NCBI GenBank assembly: GCA_017537045.1 | Contig: JAFYLN010000167.1 | Coordinates: 1-9,525 of the forward strand | Origin: Oscillospiraceae bacterium | GTDB taxonomy: Bacteria > Bacillota_A > Clostridia > Oscillospirales > Oscillospiraceae | Reading direction: 5' to 3' | Length of the DNA stretch: 9,525 bases | In this document: positions 6,245-9,525 of the stretch, piece by piece | Layout: the number at the start of each line of letters is the position of its first letter | How positions within the stretch are numbered: the stretch's first letter is position 1 | Notes under the pieces: generated by a model | What the model saw: only the letters and a program-made list of their open reading frames with translations | Database searches by the model: none | Told to the model about the DNA's origin: nothing | Made by a program: the position numbers and the translations under genes

Positions 6245-7135
6245 ATGAGTAATACCCTGCAAAGAAACGAAGAACGTTCCGGACTACTTTTTGTCCTTCC
6301 ACAAATAATCGGCCTTATCCTATTCATTCTCCTGCCTTTGTTGATTGCAATCTATCTCTGTTTTTGTGAGTGGGACTTCATTTCCTCACCTGAATGGGTG
6401 GGGCTGGCTAACTTCAAGGCTGTGTTTGGCTTTGATGGAGATATCTTTGCGAAAACATTAGAAAACACTGGCATCTTTCTCTTAGGCGTTATCCCATTGA
6501 CGATGTTTCTGGCACTGGGATTGGCATTGCTTGCAAACCAGCATCTTCCGTTTCTGGAGTTTTACAAGAGCGCTTTGTTTATGCCGATGGTTACTTCGTC
6601 GGTTGCAATCGCAATGGTATGGTATTGGTTATTTGCCCCGGATATTGGCTTAATCAATTTCATGATTGAGCAGTTCCAGGTCGAAGGACCTGGATGGCTG
6701 TCCGATCCAAAATGGGCTCGCGTGGCAATCATTATCATGACGGCGTGGCTAAAAACCGGATACTACTTTATCGTGTTTCTTGCGGGTCTCAAAGGAATAT
6801 CCAGAACATATTATGAGGCTGCAGAACTGGATGGTGCTTCCGCTTGGCAGCGTTTTATCCATATTACGATGCCGCAATTGTCACCTGTTACATTTTTTGT
6901 GTTTGTCATGTTAGTCATCGATGTCTTCAATATGTTCAGCGAAGCATATGTCTTGACTCGCGGTGGGCCGATGTACTCTACTTACACGCTGATTATGTAT
7001 ATATACACGGAAGCAATGCACTTCTTTAATCTGGGCAAGGCATCCGTAGCAAGTATCGTTCTTGTGTTGTTTGCTGGAACTGTCAGTGGCTTGCAGTTCT
7101 ACCTGTCGAAAAAGTGGGTGAACTATGACACATAA
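6245..7135 (+). CDS. Sugar ABC transporter permease, first subunit (MalF/UgpA/LacF type)
   Basis: 296-aa inner-membrane permease of a binding-protein-dependent carbohydrate importer. Hydrophobic segments start at about residues 14-40, 75-97, 110-131, 160-182, 212-232 and 268-286, giving the usual six. The cytoplasmic EAA loop that docks the ATPase is YYEAAELDGASAWQRFIHIT (189-208) followed by MP. The motif VLTRGGPMYSTYTL (236-249) is typical of the first permease of CUT1 sugar systems. Start: a GTG at 6227 opens the frame, but GGGAGGGAGG lies just before the ATG at 6245, within that extension, so 6245 is used. The gene overlaps the second permease by 11 bases. No ATPase gene follows, as is common in Firmicutes CUT1 operons, which share an MsmK-like ATPase encoded elsewhere. 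The substrate is unknown; the neighbouring CBM protein suggests a plant- or host-derived oligosaccharide. Confidence 0.92.
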   Translation: MSNTLQRNEERSGLLFVLPQIIGLILFILLPLLIAIYLCFCEWDFISSPEWVGLANFKAVFGFDGDIFAKTLENTGIFLLGVIPLTMFLALGLALLANQHLPFLEFYKSALFMPMVTSSVAIAMVWYWLFAPDIGLINFMIEQFQVEGPGWLSDPKWARVAIIIMTAWLKTGYYFIVFLAGLKGISRTYYEAAELDGASAWQRFIHITMPQLSPVTFFVFVMLVIDVFNMFSEAYVLTRGGPMYSTYTLIMYIYTEAMHFFNLGKASVASIVLVLFAGTVSGLQFYLSKKWVNYDT

Positions 7136-7961
7136 AAAGAAAGGCGCTATTAAGAAAGTAATCTCCAGTTTTATATTGATGGTTGCATCTATCGGCATGT
7201 TATTCCCCTTTTACTGGATGATGAAAACAGCGCTAATGACCAACAAAGCGGCCTTGGAGTTCCCCCCGAAGCTATTTACCTGGCCGTTATACTGGGGAAA
7301 TTTTCAAGAAGTGTTTCAAACAACCGGATTAGGTCGTGCAATTCTGAACAGCTTTTTTATCGCATCAGTATCCACAGCTGGCGTTCTGTTCTTTAGCTCG
7401 CTTGCGGCGTATGCTTTTGCAAAGCTTCGTTTCCGTTATTCAAAAACATTATTTGGTGCCATATTTGCCACCATGCTGATTCCATCGCAAATCCTGCTGA
7501 TCCCAATGTATGTTCTGTTTAGTAAAATTGGATGGGTCGATTCGTATCTGCCGCTGATTATTCCTCAAGTATTGATAAACGGTTACGGTGTGTTTCTGAT
7601 TCGACAGTTTATGGTATCGGTTCCGGATTCCTACATTGAAGCAGCAAGGATTGATGGACTCAGTAACTTTGGTATCTACTGGCGGATCATGTTGCCGCTG
7701 TGCAAGCCCTCGCTTGTAACACTGGGAGTGTTTACCTTCGTTGGCAACTGGAACAATTTTATTGGACCACTGATTTATATTGACTCCGAAGAACTGTTTA
7801 CACTTCCACTGATTATCAACACGTTCCGGACGGAGTACTCGATCCAATGGGGTCTGCTTATGGCAGCTTCTGCTGTATCGGTTATTCCGATGATTATAAT
7901 CTATCTCTTTGCGCAAAAATCTTTCGTGGAGGGTATTGCCACCACGGGTATTAAGGGCTAG
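7125..7961 (+). CDS. Sugar ABC transporter permease, second subunit (MalG/UgpE/AraQ type)
   Basis: 278-aa inner-membrane partner of the preceding permease. Six hydrophobic stretches are visible, at about 13-34, 73-98, 108-133, 141-160, 195-218 and 241-263. Family marks are the LIPSQILLIPMYVLFSKIGW segment (118-137), the EAA loop YIEAARIDGLSNFGIYWRIM (170-189) followed by LP, and NWNNFIGPLIYI (208-219). Length and the short IATTGIKG end, a variant of the common 'G...GAVKG', are normal for MalG-type subunits. The ATG at 7125 lies 11 bases inside the end of the first permease gene, with GGGTGA as a weak ribosome binding site, so translational coupling and equal expression of the two subunits are likely. 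It is followed after 48 bases by the binding-protein gene. Confidence 0.93.
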   Translation: MTHKKKGAIKKVISSFILMVASIGMLFPFYWMMKTALMTNKAALEFPPKLFTWPLYWGNFQEVFQTTGLGRAILNSFFIASVSTAGVLFFSSLAAYAFAKLRFRYSKTLFGAIFATMLIPSQILLIPMYVLFSKIGWVDSYLPLIIPQVLINGYGVFLIRQFMVSVPDSYIEAARIDGLSNFGIYWRIMLPLCKPSLVTLGVFTFVGNWNNFIGPLIYIDSEELFTLPLIINTFRTEYSIQWGLLMAASAVSVIPMIIIYLFAQKSFVEGIATTGIKG

Positions 7962-8009
7962 AATCTTTTCAAAACCCGGAAAATTAAGAAGAAACTGGAG
8001 GACTGAAAA

Positions 8010-9326
8010 ATGAAGAAACTACTCGCAATCATGATGGTAATGGCATTGATCGTCGGTATCTTTGCTGGCTGTGGCGCCCAGGAAAAACCTGCGGATGAGA
8101 AGATCATTATTGACTTCTCAATGCTGAATCTTTCCGGCGACATTGATGGTTGGACCGCAATGGTCGAAGCTGCTAACAAGCAGCTCGCCGCAGAGAACAT
8201 TGAGATCGTCATCAGCAAAGTCAACGGCACCGGCTGGCCCGAATACTACCAGAAGGTAGTTTCACAGATGGCCGCCGGCAATTCTCCTGACATTGGCCGT
8301 ATCGCAGAGTCTTATATGCCCACCCTGATTAGCAAGGGACAGGTTGTTGACCTGACTGAGTATATTAAGAACGACTTTGATATGAGCCAGTACTATGAAA
8401 AGACCTTTGAGAACTCCGCTTACGTAGATGGTCATTACTATGGTGTTCCCTCTGGCTTGAACAACTACCTGATGTACTACAACAAGGATCTCTTTGATGA
8501 AGCTGGCATTCCCTATCCTTCCGCTGACTGGGACAATCCTTCCTCCTTCGAAGAAATCGCAGAGATGGCAAGAAAGCTGACCAAGGAAACTGAAAACGGT
8601 AAACAGTTTGGTTTCTACACCGGTCCCTATATGGCTGAAATCGGTATGTTCAGCACTTCCCTGGGCGGTAACAACGTCTTTGATGCAAACGGCAACCCCT
8701 CTATCAACGACGAAACCTCCAAGCAGGTCTACAGATGGTTCGATGGCATGCTCCGTGAGGATCAATCCATGCCTCGTCCCACCGACACAGCAATTATGAG
8801 TGCATTCGATATGTTTACCAATGGCCGACTGGCTATGATCGTTGACGGAACCTGGTGGCTGGGCAGCATCGGTGCAATCGAAGGCTTCAATGTTGGTATT
8901 GCAGCGGTCCCCGGTGCCGAAGACGGCAGCGCATATACCAGCCAGTTCGTCGACTCCTTCGTTATCTATGAGGGCTGCGAGAACAAGGACGCAGGCTGGA
9001 AGGCAATCAAGGCCATTGTAAGTCAGGAAGGCTTCGAAGCTCTGGCCGCAACCGGCGTTGGTGGTACACCTGTCCATAAGGAAGTTGTGAATGCTGTTAC
9101 TGAAAAGCTGCTGGGCGAAAATGTTGATGCAGACAGCAAGCTGGTTGCACAGGATGCACTGAACCATACTGTTAAGGTTCCCTATAATGAATATTACGAG
9201 GAAGCTGACCAGAAGGTTAACAATACCATGGATGAATGGCTGCTGGGACAAATTACTGCTGATGAGTACGCAGATAAGGTGCAGCAGATCTTGATTGACT
9301 ATAAGACTCAGGCTGAAGCAGACTGA
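8010..9326 (+). CDS. Extracellular sugar-binding lipoprotein of the ABC transporter
   Basis: 438-aa solute-binding protein (family 1, MalE-like). The signal peptide MKKLLAIMMVMALIVGIFAG ends at Cys21 with lipobox IFAGC, so it should be lipid-anchored outside the membrane. Landmarks of the family: WPEYYQKVVSQMAAGNSPDI, the hinge region YGVPSGLNNYLMYYNKDLFD followed by EAGIPYP, FTNGRLAMIVDGTWWLG and the C-terminal QEGFEALAATGVGGTPVHK. It delivers the sugar to the two upstream permeases. The many aromatic residues in the cleft regions fit an oligosaccharide ligand, but the ligand cannot be named. GGAGG lies 9 bases before the ATG. Codon use differs from the neighbours, with more C- and G-ending codons (CTG, AAG, GAC, GCC, TTC). 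This fits strong expression, as binding proteins are made in excess over permeases. The bias also leaves a long antisense open frame that is not a gene. Confidence 0.95.
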   Translation: MKKLLAIMMVMALIVGIFAGCGAQEKPADEKIIIDFSMLNLSGDIDGWTAMVEAANKQLAAENIEIVISKVNGTGWPEYYQKVVSQMAAGNSPDIGRIAESYMPTLISKGQVVDLTEYIKNDFDMSQYYEKTFENSAYVDGHYYGVPSGLNNYLMYYNKDLFDEAGIPYPSADWDNPSSFEEIAEMARKLTKETENGKQFGFYTGPYMAEIGMFSTSLGGNNVFDANGNPSINDETSKQVYRWFDGMLREDQSMPRPTDTAIMSAFDMFTNGRLAMIVDGTWWLGSIGAIEGFNVGIAAVPGAEDGSAYTSQFVDSFVIYEGCENKDAGWKAIKAIVSQEGFEALAATGVGGTPVHKEVVNAVTEKLLGENVDADSKLVAQDALNHTVKVPYNEYYEEADQKVNNTMDEWLLGQITADEYADKVQQILIDYKTQAEAD

Positions 9327-9340
9327 GATTCGTTAACAGG

Positions 9341-9376
9341 AATGGCGCAGCAGCACTAGCCTGCTGCGCCATTTTA
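9341..9376 (+). terminator. Terminator of the sugar ABC operon
   Basis: AATGGCGCAGCAG (9341-9353) pairs perfectly with CTGCTGCGCCATT (9361-9373) around a 7-base loop, starting 15 bases after the binding-protein stop codon. The plus-strand tail is only TTAC beyond the ATT of the stem, so the U-tract is short, but the GC-rich 13-bp stem and its position support transcription termination. Confidence 0.8.
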
Positions 9377-9379
9377 CGA

Positions 9380-9525
9380 TATAATGTAGTGGTGAGCAAA
9401 ATGCATCGGCGATTTGGAATCCAAAAGAGCCGCGGATGCAGAAGCGCGTACTAATTAGGCACCGTCACGAAACGGACTGTGCCAAGGCTGGAACTGTGGA
9501 AAAACAAACAGAGATAGTGAATTAA
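9380..9525 (+). other. Unassigned 3' flank: TATAAT box, nested hairpins and a short open frame
   Basis: TATAAT is at 9380-9385, with no good -35 element 17 bases upstream. Downstream, TGCATC (9402-9407) pairs with GATGCA (9435-9440), GGC with GCC, and TTTGG (9413-9417) with CCAAA (9421-9425), giving a three-part nested hairpin. A second hairpin pairs GGCAC (9458-9462) with GTGCC (9479-9483) and CGT with ACG. In parallel, a frame from 9385 stays open for 46 codons to TAA at 9523-9525. Its only ATG is at 9436 (29 codons, MQKRVLIRHRHETD...), with no clear ribosome binding site. This could be a small RNA, a leader of a gene beyond the window, or a gene remnant. I recognise none of the common riboswitch core motifs in it. 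Confidence 0.3.

Noticed and set aside
7449..7916. 155-codon minus-strand frame inside the second permease
   Set aside because: Antisense shadow of a well-supported membrane protein, with no initiation signal and a composition unlike a real protein.
8262..9251. 329-codon open frame on the minus strand inside the binding-protein gene
   Set aside because: It is antisense to a clear lipoprotein gene, has no ribosome binding site or recognisable domain, and is explained by the biased codon use of the sense gene.
9386..9525. Known riboswitch or T-box leader
   Set aside because: I looked for the core motifs of TPP, SAM, cobalamin, FMN, lysine, glycine, c-di-GMP and T-box elements and found none.
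1..9525. CRISPR array, tRNA, rRNA or insertion sequence
   Set aside because: No regularly spaced repeats, no cloverleaf with a TTCGANNC-type loop, no rRNA-like stretch and no transposase coding sequence were seen on either strand.

Overview
The window looks like a Firmicutes genome, most likely an anaerobic gut-type Clostridia. Strong AGGAGG-like ribosome binding sites precede the convincing ATG starts, base composition is moderately AT-rich, and there is a binding-protein-dependent sugar ABC operon without its own ATPase. The window has two unrelated halves.

Left (1-2440): the last 46 codons of a plus-strand gene end at 142 and face a convergent two-gene minus-strand operon across a shared terminator (157-191). 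The operon encodes a RES-domain protein (1246-2160) followed by an Mrr-like PD-(D/E)XK nuclease (197-1249). Their stop and start codons overlap as ATGA, so they are probably translationally coupled. RES domains of characterised toxins degrade NAD+, and Mrr-like nucleases cut DNA. No DNA methyltransferase and no Xre-type antitoxin is visible. This makes the pair a plausible, possibly undescribed, two-component phage-defence operon. That role is inferred from domains and arrangement only.

Right (2507-9380): a glycan acquisition locus built around a divergent promoter region (5993-6244). To the left runs one very large secreted protein (2507-5992). It has a signal peptide, an ADP-ribosylglycohydrolase-fold domain, one CBM4/9-like module, one CBM6/35-like module and three tandem related beta-sandwich modules. 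To the right runs a sugar ABC transporter operon: two permeases (6245-7135, 7125-7961) and a lipoprotein solute-binding protein (8010-9326), closed by a perfect 13-bp hairpin. The divergent region carries three copies of a TC(C)ACACT element, two forming a nested inverted repeat. This suggests that enzyme and transporter are controlled together. The simplest model is that the secreted protein binds and attacks an extracellular glycan or glycoconjugate and the transporter imports the released sugar. The substrate cannot be read from the sequence.

The last 145 bases hold a TATAAT box, nested hairpins and a short open frame ending on the final base; no known gene or RNA class was recognised there.
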